From NCBI GenBank assembly GCA_014728225.1, contig WJLX01000179.1, forward strand, positions 1 to 58,114: a stretch of 58,114 bases of DNA, in the 5' to 3' direction. This document shows positions 9,386-19,334 of this stretch, piece by piece. A program made the translations under genes and the position numbers. The notes beneath the pieces were generated by a model. That model did not search any database and had not been told where the DNA came from. It saw only the letters and a program-made list of their open reading frames with translations. The DNA comes from Candidatus Coatesbacteria bacterium. Lineage in GTDB: Bacteria > RBG-13-66-14. The stretch's first letter is position 1; the number at the start of each line of letters is the position of its first letter.

Positions 9386-10585
9386 TCAAGCCTTGTCCGT
9401 CAGGGCGCGCAAGCCGGGCAGGACCTTGCCCTGGACGAACTCGAGGGCGGCGCCGCCGGCTGTGGAGACGAAGGAGTAGTTGTCATAGTTCAAGCCCGGG
9501 GTCTGGCGGATGGCGGCGGCGGAGTCCCCCCCGCCGATGACGGTCAGGGCGCCCTTGTCCTTGAGCTTGGCCACCTCGCGGGCGATGAAGCGGGTGCCGG
9601 CGGCGAAGCGCTCGTCCTCGAAGTAGCCCAGGGGGCCGTTCCAGAACAGGGTCTTGGCCCGGGCGATCTCGGCGGCGAAGAGGGGTTTGGTTTTTTCGCC
9701 GATGTCGACGGATTCCTTGTCGGCGGGGATGCGGTCGACGAGCTGAGCCTCGTACTCGGGGCCGATCTGGTCGACGACGTAGTTGTCGACGGCCAGGATG
9801 ATCTTGTCCGGGTTATCCTCGAGCATGTCGTGGGCGATGTTGGTGTAGTCGGGTTCGTAGATGCTCCGGCCGATGGGTCGGCCGGCGGCGGCCATGAAGG
9901 TGTAGCTCAGTCCGCCGCCGATGAGCAGCTTGTCGACCTTGTCGAGGAAGGTTTCCAGGACGCCGAGTTTGGTGGAGACCTTGGCGCCGCCGAGGATACC
10001 GACGTAGGGCCGCTCCACGTCTCCCTTGAGCCGACCCATGTATTCGATTTCCTTCTTGACCTGGTAGCCGTAGGCGGCGGGCAGGTAGCGGGCCACGCCG
10101 ACGACGCTGGCATGGACGCGGTGGCAGACCGGGAAGGCGTCGTTGATGAACAGGTCGGCCAGCGAGGCCAGCCGCATGGCGAAGTGGGGGTCGTTGGCCT
10201 TCTCGCGCTTGTCGTAACGCAGGTTCTCCAGCAGCATGACCTGCCCGGCCTCGAGGTTGTCGGCCAGGGCGAAGGCCTCGTCATTGATGATGTAGTCGGG
10301 GTCCTCGGCGGGCATGATCACCGGTCGGCCGAGGAGCTCCCCGAGCCTGGCGGCCACGGGTCGCAGGCTCAGCGACGGGACGTGCTCGGCCGCGGGGCGG
10401 CCGCGGTGGGAACAGAGGATCAGCGCCGCGCCCTGCTCGAGACAGTACTCGAGGGTCGGCAGGGCGGCCTCGATGCGGGTATCGTCGGTCACGTTGCCCG
10501 CGGCGTCGCCGGGGACGTTGAGGTCCAGACGGATCAGCACCCGCTTGTTCTGTAATTCCAACTCCTCGAGGAACAGTTTATCCAC
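9386..10585 (-). CDS. pgk: Phosphoglycerate kinase
   Basis: The glycolytic and gluconeogenic enzyme that transfers phosphate between 1,3-bisphosphoglycerate and ADP. The 399-residue length is standard. Visible motifs are RLDLNVP (usually R-x-DFNVP), SHRGRP, NDAFPVCHRVHAS, GGAKVSTKLGVLE, the nucleotide-binding LFWNGPLGYFE and GGGDSAAA near the C-terminus. GTG at 10585 is chosen because GGGAGG lies five bases upstream. It is divergently transcribed from the NUDIX gene, and the 88-base gap must hold both promoters. Confidence 0.95.
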   Translation of the reverse strand: MDKLFLEELELQNKRVLIRLDLNVPGDAAGNVTDDTRIEAALPTLEYCLEQGAALILCSHRGRPAAEHVPSLSLRPVAARLGELLGRPVIMPAEDPDYIINDEAFALADNLEAGQVMLLENLRYDKREKANDPHFAMRLASLADLFINDAFPVCHRVHASVVGVARYLPAAYGYQVKKEIEYMGRLKGDVERPYVGILGGAKVSTKLGVLETFLDKVDKLLIGGGLSYTFMAAAGRPIGRSIYEPDYTNIAHDMLEDNPDKIILAVDNYVVDQIGPEYEAQLVDRIPADKESVDIGEKTKPLFAAEIARAKTLFWNGPLGYFEDERFAAGTRFIAREVAKLKDKGALTVIGGGDSAAAIRQTPGLNYDNYSFVSTAGGAALEFVQGKVLPGLRALTDKA

Positions 10586-10673
10586 AGTAGCCTCCCACCG
10601 ACGTTGGTTTGTTGTCTAGGGTGATTGTAACCCAAGGGACGGGCAAGGCGCCAGGTCTGCCCGATGTGATACC

Positions 10674-11273
10674 ATGGTGCTGACCTTAAGCAGAGGATGG
10701 GCCTTGAAGGATGATCCACGGATCGAAGCCGAGGTGCTGGAGCGGGAGCCCGTCTTCAGCGGCAGGTACCTGAAACTGGCTCGCTGGCGCCTGCGCCTGC
10801 CCGACGGCCGACAAACCCACCATGAGATCGTCGAAGCCCCCGACGCCGTGGCCGTGCTGCCCCTGGGGGAGGATGGGATCGTCCACGCCCTGGAGCACCA
10901 CCGTCCCGCCGTTGAGCGGACGCTGGTCGAGCTGCCGGCCGGTCTCGTCGATCCCGGTGAGGAGCCCGCCGCCAGCGCCCGGCGCGAGTTGCTCGAGGAG
11001 CTGGGTTGCACCTGCGGGCGGCTGGAGTTCCTGCTCGAGTACGCCCACGCCGTCGGCTACTCCAGCGGCCTGACCCGGCTGTACCTGGCCCGGGGGTTGA
11101 GCTGGCCGCCGGATCCGCCCCTGGACGCCGACGAGTTCGTCCGACCCGTCGAGTTTCCCCTCGAGACGCTGTTGGAGGGGATCATCGCCGGACGGTTCAT
11201 CGATACCAAGCTGATCATCGGCGCCTTGTACCTGGCGCGGCGCTACGGCCTGCCGCCGCGCTTTGACGCCTAA
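10674..11273 (+). CDS. NUDIX hydrolase, ADP-ribose pyrophosphatase-like
   Basis: A protein of up to 199 residues with a complete Nudix box, GLVDPGEEPAASARRELLEELG in pattern G-x5-E-x7-REL-x-EE-x-G. ELPAGLVDPGE just before it and the later YSSG-TRLYLA are usual in ADP-ribose or nucleoside-diphosphate-sugar pyrophosphatases. It is cytosolic and probably hydrolyses a nucleoside diphosphate linked to another group. The start is uncertain: ATG 10674 has no clear ribosome-binding site, while TTG 10704 follows GAGGATGG. Confidence 0.85.
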   Translation: MVLTLSRGWALKDDPRIEAEVLEREPVFSGRYLKLARWRLRLPDGRQTHHEIVEAPDAVAVLPLGEDGIVHALEHHRPAVERTLVELPAGLVDPGEEPAASARRELLEELGCTCGRLEFLLEYAHAVGYSSGLTRLYLARGLSWPPDPPLDADEFVRPVEFPLETLLEGIIAGRFIDTKLIIGALYLARRYGLPPRFDA

Positions 11274-11756
11274 GCCGCCCGGCCAAGCTCCGGCGGTGTG
11301 ACGGTTGTTGCGGGCCGCGGCCGCCGGGAGGCGAGCGCGAAGCGACAGGGCGCGGCACAACCCCGCCGCGCGCCGTTCCCGGGGGTGTTGCTCGGCTGGC
11401 GTAAAACACCTTGCCGGTCCCGCTCGCTGAGGGTGAGCAGTTCAGGCCGTTCGTGAAGACGACTGGTGGAGAACCTGGCGAGGAGCGGTTGTAGCGGCTG
11501 GCTTGGCCGGCTGGCTTGGCCTGTTGGTGGAAGAGCGATCCCCACCGGCTGTCATGCCGGGGCCTAGCCACAGGATGCCCCAGAGGTGGACGACAGCCCC
11601 GAGGGTGGCTCAAACAGCCGCGAGCCGCCGGTGCCGGCATCGCTGAGTTGCAGCGCCTCGGGTACCGCCAAAGCTTTGACGAGATTCGAACCTGTCCCGC
11701 CCGTTACCAGCGGTCTGCATCATTGTCGGTCATCGATACAAAGGGGGTGCATTACC
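11274..11756. other. Gene-free stretch downstream of the NUDIX gene
   Basis: About 480 bases of high-G+C sequence without a credible gene. It contains a GGTTCGAATC box on the minus strand near 11683-11692, resembling a tRNA T-loop, but no complete cloverleaf could be built. It borders the second IS1595 relic and is probably decayed mobile DNA. Confidence 0.4.
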
Positions 11757-12330
11757 TTAGGGATTATCAGCGACATCTAACCAAGCGCGACGTATACACC
11801 CGAGGTGCTTTAGCGCGTTTTCGGCGTCTCGATGGTTGAAGCTGAACGACCTTTCACGGATACAGAGTCCGAAGCTCTGCTCGGCTGTTTGCCGTCGCCG
11901 GCCATCGATTGGGGTCTTGTCGTCATTGAGGCGCCTATGGTGAAAGCCGATGATTTGCAGTTTCTTATAGACCCGCCGGCCGTCGGCGTAGCGGTGTAGC
12001 TGGTCGGGTCGAGCGCGGCCCGGCGAGCGGCGGCGCGGACGGTCGGGACGCCGAGGCGGAACAGACGGGCTGTCTCGCCGCATTTTTCCGGCGGCGCGTT
12101 ACGACGTTCCCGGGGACGCTGCTTGAACAGCTTGCCGCGACCCTCGCTTTTTTGACGTCCCTCGGCGCGGCGGTAGTTGCATCTGGGACACTTGACGTGC
12201 CGCTCCCGCGACCCGCTCTTCCCCGCCACATTGCCCCCTTCGATCGGTGGCGGGACAGCAAACTCGTTCACGCCGCTGGAAGAACCCAACTGCAACAGCT
12301 GATGTTCAACTCGTGTGATGCTCCCTTGCC
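11757..12330 (-). pseudogene. Decayed IS1595-family transposase relic
   Basis: On the minus strand one frame gives a zinc-ribbon-like start (RHVKCPRCNYRRAEG), then a helical segment (ARLFRLGVPTVRAAARRAA). After a frame change it gives LHRYADGRRVYKKLQIIGFHHRRLND and SFNHRDAENALKHL, matching the C-terminal part of IS1595-type DDE transposases. The central catalytic region is missing and the frame is broken, so it is a dead fragment. It ends in TGATAATCCC, as does the copy at the window start. The region 12180-12330 is also shared with the third relic near 23.9-24.06 kb. Confidence 0.6.
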
Positions 12331-12371
12331 TTAAGTGCTCTATTGAGATTGACTTCGCGGTTGGTTCGACG

Positions 12372-12399
12372 ACGGGGAGGACCAGCAGGTCCTCCCCGT
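12372..12399 (-). terminator. Intrinsic-type hairpin after the TraF-like gene
   Basis: A perfect 12-bp stem (ACGGGGAGGACC / GGTCCTCCCCGT) with an AGCA loop lies 31 bases after the stop of the gene at 12430-13770. It has no T-run. Confidence 0.6.
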
Positions 12400-12429
12400 T
12401 CACGTATCGTGGATCGGCGACGCGCCGAA

Positions 12430-13770
12430 CTAGAAGGTGAAGCCGACGGCGGCGGCGCTGGAGAAGTAGGTATCCAGCTCGCCGGAGAAGTCGACCACGC
12501 CGAGGCCGACGGTGAAGTCGAAGCGGACGCCCAGGAGCTTGATGCCGCCGCCCAGGGTGTAGAGGGGTGTTTGCAGTTCATCGGCCAGGTTGTAGAGCAG
12601 GCCGGCGCCGGCCCAGGCGACTTCGCCGAAGCGCATCCGTACGCCGGCGGCCAGGTCTTGCTGGGGACTGAAGGCGCCCTCGATTTCCTGCAGATCGACG
12701 TCGGTGCTGACGGTCAGCATATCGGGGATGATGTCGACGGCCAGGCCGAGGCGCCAGGTGGGTTGAAGGCGCAGCGGGGCGTTGGCGACGGCCTCGTCCC
12801 ACTCGATCGTCGAGGGGATGACGTCGCGGCCCAGGATGCCGAAGCGGCAGTAGCGGCTGAGCTGGGCGTGGACACCGAGGTCGGCGCTGAAGGAGTTGCC
12901 CAGCACGGGGCGGACCGACAGCAGGCGTTCGGTTATCCACAGGGGGCCCGTGGTGGCCATGCCGGCGTCGTGGCTGTCGAAGGTTTCCCGGTAGGCCTGA
13001 TGCAGTTGGTATTTTAGGTTGACCCCGGCGGAGACGGCCCAGTCGCCCGCCCGATTGCGGTAGACGTAATCGGCGTAGGTGAGGACGAACTCCTGGCGGG
13101 CGTCGTTGGCCAGCCGGGTCAGGGTGCGGTTGTCGTCCAGGCCGACGCCGTTGCCCGTCGTGTCGCCGATGAAGCCGGTGGGGTCGGGGTAGGTGGGCCA
13201 GAGAGTGGTCAACTGCTCGGCGTCGAGGAGCTCCTGTTGATAGAACAGGGCCACCAGGTAGGGATCGTCGAGAAGGTAACCGGGGATCAGGCGGCCGGTG
13301 TCGGGGTCGGTCTCGAAGGTTACCTGGCCGTCGCCCGTGGAGAGCCAGCTGACGGCCAGGGGGCCGAGCATCACCCCGGCGCCGTAGCTGAGGTAGCCGG
13401 AGACACCGGCCTCGCCGTCGCTGTAGCGGACGAGGTAGTCATGGGCGTCCTCGACGGCCTCGACGAGGGGCAGGAGGTCTTCCTCGTCGTAGAACTCGCT
13501 GGGGATGCTGTCGTAGATGTCCTGGCGGTTGGCGAGGAAGCCGTCGACGGCCTCGGTCAGGCGGTCGTCGGAGACCAGGCCGAATTGCGGCACGCAGGCG
13601 AAGTAGTCCTCGGCGGCGGCCATGGCGCCGGGATTGTAGTAGACGCTGGCTTCGTCCTCGCACACCGCCACGTAGGCGCCGCCCAGGGCCATGGCCCGGG
13701 GGCCGAAGAAGGACAGGGCCAGCGCCGGCGTCGCGGCCAGCAGCACCATCATCGACAAGCGTTTGCGCAT
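12430..13770 (-). CDS. TraF/PorV-like outer-membrane beta-barrel protein (paralogue 1)
   Basis: A 446-residue protein with a signal peptide (MRKRLSMMVLLAATPALA) followed by SFFGPRAMALGGAYVAVCEDEASVYYNPGAMA. This GPRxMxLGGAxVA...NPAA block defines the family often annotated as conjugal transfer protein TraF, related to OmpP1/PorV barrels. The C-terminus ends in VGFTF with a terminal aromatic residue, as in outer-membrane proteins. It is paralogous to the gene at 14190-15539, sharing GxLWITERLL/GPNWLFENIL and FGILGRDVIPSTIEWD/FGIMGRNIIPLEIEWD. No conjugation genes are nearby, so the TraF name should not be read as function. Confidence 0.75.
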   Translation of the reverse strand: MRKRLSMMVLLAATPALALSFFGPRAMALGGAYVAVCEDEASVYYNPGAMAAAEDYFACVPQFGLVSDDRLTEAVDGFLANRQDIYDSIPSEFYDEEDLLPLVEAVEDAHDYLVRYSDGEAGVSGYLSYGAGVMLGPLAVSWLSTGDGQVTFETDPDTGRLIPGYLLDDPYLVALFYQQELLDAEQLTTLWPTYPDPTGFIGDTTGNGVGLDDNRTLTRLANDARQEFVLTYADYVYRNRAGDWAVSAGVNLKYQLHQAYRETFDSHDAGMATTGPLWITERLLSVRPVLGNSFSADLGVHAQLSRYCRFGILGRDVIPSTIEWDEAVANAPLRLQPTWRLGLAVDIIPDMLTVSTDVDLQEIEGAFSPQQDLAAGVRMRFGEVAWAGAGLLYNLADELQTPLYTLGGGIKLLGVRFDFTVGLGVVDFSGELDTYFSSAAAVGFTF

Positions 13771-13894
13771 TGGTAACCTCCCCCGCCGGCGGGTCGTTGA
13801 CGTTTTCGATTCATATCATAATCCGGCCGACGGGCGTTGTAAAGGGTCGGGTGGGGCAGGCCGGTCGTCCACGTGGCTGAAATGCCCGAGCGGC

Positions 13895-14092
13895 GGCGCG
13901 ACCTGTTGAAAAACAACCGCCGTCGCTCCGGGAGATACGGGGGGACGGCGCCGGAACCGGCACGGTTTTTGCATCTCGGCGACCGTTAGCGCGATCTTAA
14001 CGTTTCGCCTCCGCAAAAACCGTGCCGGTTCCGGCGCGACCGGGTCGGCTTGTGCTGGAGGTGCCGCGGCGCTGTTTTTCAAAGGTCGCGCC
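13895..14092. repeat. Nested palindromic intergenic repeat, copy R1
   Basis: The inner perfect 25-bp arms at 13948-13972 and 14013-14037 contain the family core CCGGCACGGTTTTTGC and its complement, with a 40-base spacer beginning ATCTCGGC and ending CGCCTCC. A second, nearly perfect outer inverted repeat (GGCGCGACCT...TTGAAAAACA) lies at 13895-13915 and 14073-14092. It sits between two minus-strand genes, beyond the separate terminator of the upstream one. Confidence 0.9.
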
Positions 14093-14143
14093 GTGGCCGG
14101 TTGCGTTCTTGCTCAAGCGGGGTTCAACGGCGTTGATATTGAA

Positions 14144-14169
14144 GAACCGGTCCCCGGGGGGACCGGTTC
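14144..14169 (-). terminator. Terminator after TraF-like paralogue 2
   Basis: A 12-bp perfect stem (GAACCGGTCCCC / GGGGACCGGTTC) with a 2-base loop lies 20 bases after the stop of 14190-15539. On the minus strand it is followed by TTCAATAT. Confidence 0.65.
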
Positions 14170-14189
14170 GTCATCGTGTTCGGCGGGCT

Positions 14190-15539
14190 CTAGAGGGCGA
14201 AGCCCAGAGCGACGGAGCCGCCGAGGTGGGAGTTGTGGTCGCCCGAGGAGAAGGTGTTGGTCATTACGCCGAGGTCGAAGTGGAAGATCTCGCCGATGTG
14301 GATGCCGAAGCCGAAGCAGCCGAGGAAGTTGGCGTCGGCCTGCTCTTCGATGAGGGAGTTGTAGTTGGTGTTGATACCGGCGCGCAGGTCGAAGATATCG
14401 GCTAAGGACCACTCGACGCCGAAGGACAGGTCCCGGACCTTGTCGACGGGGATCTGGATGGTCTCGCCGGTCAGGGGGTCGTAGGTGCGGATGGTGTACT
14501 CGACTTCGAGGGCGTCGATATCCAGGGCCAGGTTAAGGCCTTCGATGGGTTCGAAGGCCACGCCGATACGGACCTGGGGATCGAGGGGTGTGCTGGGGTC
14601 GCCGTTGTCCCACTCGATTTCGAGGGGGATGATGTTACGGCCCATGATGCCGAAGTGGAAGAAGTCGCCGACGAAACCCTGGACACCGAGGTCCATCGAG
14701 AAGCTGGTGCCGGTGGATGAGGGGCCGACGTTGAGGATGTTCTCGAAGAGCCAGTTTGGTCCCGTGGTCAGGGCGTCTTCGAGCTGGAAGGGGATCTGGT
14801 GGTTGTAGCGCTGGGCGTAGATGAACTTGGCGCTGGCGCCGATGGCGATGTAGTTGTCGCGTTTGAGGTCGAAGCTGTGGGCGTAGGTGGCGGCGAAGTC
14901 GTGCTGGGCGAAGCCGGTGGAGTTGATGACGGACATGTTGTCATCTTCGAGGCCGATGCCGTCGCCCTCGATGGTGCGCCAGCCCTGGGCGGCCAGGGTG
15001 TTGAACTCGGCGGTCGTAAGCAGTCCGCCGCCGTAGAGGGCGACGATCTCTTCGAAGGAGTCGAGGTAGGTGGTCGAGATCAGGCGGGCGGTGTAGGTGT
15101 CGACCCAGGGTCCGATCTCGAGCTTGGTCATGTCTACCCAACTGACGGCGACGGGGCCGATCTGGGTGGCGAAGCCGGCGTGCATGTTACCGATGACGCC
15201 GACGCCGGGTTCGTTGAAATCCTCGAGGGCTCCCTGGAAGTCGATGATGAAGTTCTGGATCTGGGCCGGATCCATCGGCAGCTCGTCGGCGCTCTCGTAA
15301 TAGTCGCGGAAATTGTTCATTTGCTCGGTGATACCGTCTTTGACGCCGAAGCCCCAGGTGGGATCGGCACCGAAGATCAGGTCGCGGCGCCCGAAGGCCG
15401 CCGGGTTCCAGTAGGCGGCGGTGCCGTCGTCGACCAGGGCGACCATGGCGCCGCCGAGGCCCATCGAACGCGGACCGTAGATCTCGGTGGCGCCGACGAC
15501 GGCGCAGAGGATGAGTATCGCCGTAACGATTCGCTTCAT
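14190..15539 (-). CDS. TraF/PorV-like outer-membrane beta-barrel protein (paralogue 2)
   Basis: A 449-residue protein with a signal peptide (MKRIVTAILILCAVVGA) and the family block YGPRSMGLGGAMVALVDDGTAAYWNPAAF. It is rich in alternating hydrophobic strands and ends GGSVALGFAL. It is clearly a tandem paralogue of 12430-13770, but the two are separated by a terminator and a 198-base nested palindrome, so they are probably separate transcripts. Function beyond outer-membrane location is not evident. Confidence 0.75.
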   Translation of the reverse strand: MKRIVTAILILCAVVGATEIYGPRSMGLGGAMVALVDDGTAAYWNPAAFGRRDLIFGADPTWGFGVKDGITEQMNNFRDYYESADELPMDPAQIQNFIIDFQGALEDFNEPGVGVIGNMHAGFATQIGPVAVSWVDMTKLEIGPWVDTYTARLISTTYLDSFEEIVALYGGGLLTTAEFNTLAAQGWRTIEGDGIGLEDDNMSVINSTGFAQHDFAATYAHSFDLKRDNYIAIGASAKFIYAQRYNHQIPFQLEDALTTGPNWLFENILNVGPSSTGTSFSMDLGVQGFVGDFFHFGIMGRNIIPLEIEWDNGDPSTPLDPQVRIGVAFEPIEGLNLALDIDALEVEYTIRTYDPLTGETIQIPVDKVRDLSFGVEWSLADIFDLRAGINTNYNSLIEEQADANFLGCFGFGIHIGEIFHFDLGVMTNTFSSGDHNSHLGGSVALGFAL

Positions 15540-15658
15540 GGTTGCTCCTTTGGCGGGCGGGACGTTGGTTCGGTCTTGTTTGGACCTGAGATCCAGTTCA
15601 CCTACCCAGCATAGCTGAAAAGATGCTCGGTTAGCAAGCTGCGGCGGTAGCAGGGGGA

Positions 15659-17446
<1,788 letters not shown>

Positions 17447-17503
17447 CGTTGCCGCCGTTGGTTCGATTGCCGTCGTCCTGACGGCTGTCGTTGACGAAGT
17501 GTT

Positions 17504-17527
17504 AAAAAAACCGCGGACGAGCCGCGG
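17504..17527 (-). terminator. Intrinsic terminator between ptsH and ptsI
   Basis: On the minus strand a 6-bp CCGCGG stem with a short loop is followed by seven T residues (17504-17510), directly after the ptsH stop. It should reduce read-through into ptsI, giving more HPr than enzyme I. Confidence 0.75.
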
Positions 17528-17551
17528 GTTGCGCTGGGTTGGTCCGGCCCG

Positions 17552-17848
17552 CTAGGCTTGATTCTTGGAGGCGCTCTTTTCCAGAAAATGCTTCTCGGCC
17601 AGCAGTTGCAGGCTGCGCAGGGCCCGCTCGGCGTCCCGTCCCTCGGCGCGGACCATCAACGCCGTTCCCGGACCGGCGCCCAGAGCCATGACGCCCATCA
17701 CGCTCTTGGCGTTGACTTCGCCAGATTTGCCGTCGTTGCGAGAAACGTAGATGTCGGCTTCGAATTTCTGGGCCACCCGAACGAACAGGGCGGCGGGACG
17801 GGCGTGGAGCCCCAGTTTGTTGTTGACGATGATCTCGAGCTGGGGCAT
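17552..17848 (-). CDS. ptsH: HPr phosphocarrier protein
   Basis: A 98-residue HPr. The phosphorylated histidine is H15 in LGLHARPAA, and the conserved regulatory serine region AKSVMGVMALG is present with the serine at S49. The ATG at 17848 gives the normal HPr N-terminus (MPQLEIIV); the open frame upstream to 17995 runs through the promoter. Transcription probably starts from the promoter at 17966-17995. No HPr kinase is visible in the window. Confidence 0.93.
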   Translation of the reverse strand: MPQLEIIVNNKLGLHARPAALFVRVAQKFEADIYVSRNDGKSGEVNAKSVMGVMALGAGPGTALMVRAEGRDAERALRSLQLLAEKHFLEKSASKNQA

Positions 17849-17965
17849 TTGGCTAGACCGCTCCGCGAATGATGGTCGTGGTTGACGCTTCGGTCGTTGT
17901 CGTGCTCCGTCCGGCGGAGGGCGAATTTGCCCGAATCCACCGTCCACCGTATCGCCAGCCGCCGC

Positions 17966-17995
17966 ATTATAACACCCCGGTCGAGAGTCGGTCAA
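17966..17995 (-). promoter_or_regulatory. Sigma70-type promoter for ptsH
   Basis: On the minus strand TTGACC (17995-17990), an 18-base spacer and a perfect TATAAT (17971-17966) lie 118 bases upstream of the ptsH start. Confidence 0.7.
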
Positions 17996-18086
17996 TTACT
18001 CCCGTGGCTCCCCTCCGCGGCCGCCCGAAAAGCCTTGACCCCTACGATGTTTTTGACTATATTGGATCGTGAGTGAGGAGTAAAGT

Positions 18087-18226
18087 CTGTAATTGAAATT
18101 GAAATTGAAATTGAAAATGATATTGTAATTGCAATACTCATTGGAGTTGAAAGTTGAACAGTATTCGTTTGTTTCGGTTCGTTTGTTTCGGTTCGTTTAA
18201 CCTGTTGATTGAACTGTCTTTATAAT
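18087..18226. repeat. AT-rich short-repeat tract and candidate -10 box
   Basis: A run of about four tandem TTGAAA hexamers is followed by two direct copies of GTTTGTTTCGGTTC. The tract is far richer in A+T than its surroundings. A TATAAT at 18221-18226 could be the -10 of the lamin-tail gene, though no good -35 is seen. The whole 17996-18374 gap holds no gene. Confidence 0.6.
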
Positions 18227-18374
18227 CGGCTGCCGCAGGCGGCGTCGTCTCCGGCATCGATCGCCCGCGGCTGGATCAGCCAAAACTGGAAGCCTCAATC
18301 TGCCTCGCGACCGCTGTTTACCGCCGATTATCATCGACTACTATACTACTATCGACTATCGCTGATGAGCGCCG

Positions 18375-19049
18375 ATGCCAAAGCCTAATCCAGCTCCCCG
18401 GTCCCGTCCGGCCGTTTTGCTCGGCCTGATCCTGTTGCTGTGTTGTGCCGGCGCAGCCGGAGCCCTGGACGACATCGCCGACTATGTCGTCGTCTCCGAG
18501 ATCCTGCTGGCGCCCTACGAGGGGCAGGCCCCCTTCATCGAACTTTACAACCCCACCGACGACGATGTCGACCTCGACGGTTACTTCATCAAATCCTCGA
18601 ACGGCGGCCCCGTGCTCTATCTCGAGGACGATATCCCGGCCTACGGCTTCTATCTCATCGCCCTGGCCGACGCCGACTGGCCCACCAACTGGACCGTCCC
18701 CGACCTGGTGTTTCCCGAGCTGGAGATCGACACCCTCAGCGGCGGGATTATCCTCTACGACACCGGCGAACTCGTCGACACCGTCGGCTGGGGCGCGCCG
18801 ATCACCGATTACTACGAGGGTACACCCTGCAACACACCCAATACCGGCAGCTCTCTCGAACGTAAAAGCGGCAGCTACCACGACGAGGAGCGCGGCAACG
18901 GCCTCGATACCCAGAACAACCTCTTCGACTTCCACCTCCGCGGTGAACCCGAGCCCCAAAACAGCGACAGCCCCATCGAACAGCCGCCCTCTTCGGCCGA
19001 CAACCAGTCCTGGAGCTACATCAAGAGCCTCTTCGGCGAAGAGGAGTAG
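18375..19049 (+). CDS. Secreted lamin-tail-domain (LTD) protein
   Basis: A 224-residue protein with a signal peptide (residues about 12-31, AVLLGLILLLCCAGAAGA) and one lamin-tail domain. The domain shows VVVSEILLAPYEGQAPFIELYNPTDDDVDLDGYFI..., later GGIILYDTGELVDTVGWG and the typical GSSLERKSG. LTD domains are Ig-like beta-sandwich modules found in extracellular bacterial proteins. The C-terminal 40 residues look disordered and no sorting domain is visible. The gene is convergent with the CNNM/CBS genes. Confidence 0.8.
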   Translation: MPKPNPAPRSRPAVLLGLILLLCCAGAAGALDDIADYVVVSEILLAPYEGQAPFIELYNPTDDDVDLDGYFIKSSNGGPVLYLEDDIPAYGFYLIALADADWPTNWTVPDLVFPELEIDTLSGGIILYDTGELVDTVGWGAPITDYYEGTPCNTPNTGSSLERKSGSYHDEERGNGLDTQNNLFDFHLRGEPEPQNSDSPIEQPPSSADNQSWSYIKSLFGEEE

Positions 19050-19126
19050 ACTCCGACCCAGCCGAACGCCTTGCGACCAAGGGCCCAAGGGCCTCTTTTT
19101 TTCACCCCGGATTGCTCCGATGCCCG

Positions 19127-19320
19127 CCCCCGCCGCCGCAGACCTTTACCGGACCGCTCCTCGACAACCCCCGCCGCCGGAACCGGCACGGTTTTTGCAT
19201 CTCGGCAACCGTTACGAACGAGGATAACGGTCCGCCTCCGCAAAAACCGTGCCGGTTCCGGCGGCGGACCGTAGTGTACAACGCGGCGGGGTTGTCAAGG
19301 GTCTGCGGCGGCGGGGGCGG
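19127..19320. repeat. Nested palindromic intergenic repeat, copy R2
   Basis: Inner perfect 28-bp arms at 19171-19198 and 19240-19267 carry the CCGGCACGGTTTTTGC core. The spacer again begins ATCTCGGC and ends CGCCTCC, in the same orientation as R1. Outside them lie GACAACCCC/GGGGTTGTC and, at 19127-19147 and 19301-19320, CCGCCCCCGCCGCCGCAGAC and its complement. It lies between convergent genes. Confidence 0.9.
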
Positions 19321-19334
19321 ACAAGGGCTTTACG

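Noticed and set aside
11640-11735. tRNA- or tmRNA-like 3' half on the minus strand (GGTTCGAATC box and a 5-bp CTTTG/CAAAG pairing)
   Set aside because: The T-stem has a mismatch, and no proper D-arm, anticodon arm or tmRNA 5' end could be built. At most it is a decayed fragment.
12430-15539. Conjugation locus suggested by TraF-like annotation
   Set aside because: The two proteins are outer-membrane barrels of the TraF/PorV group, and no other conjugation gene is nearby.
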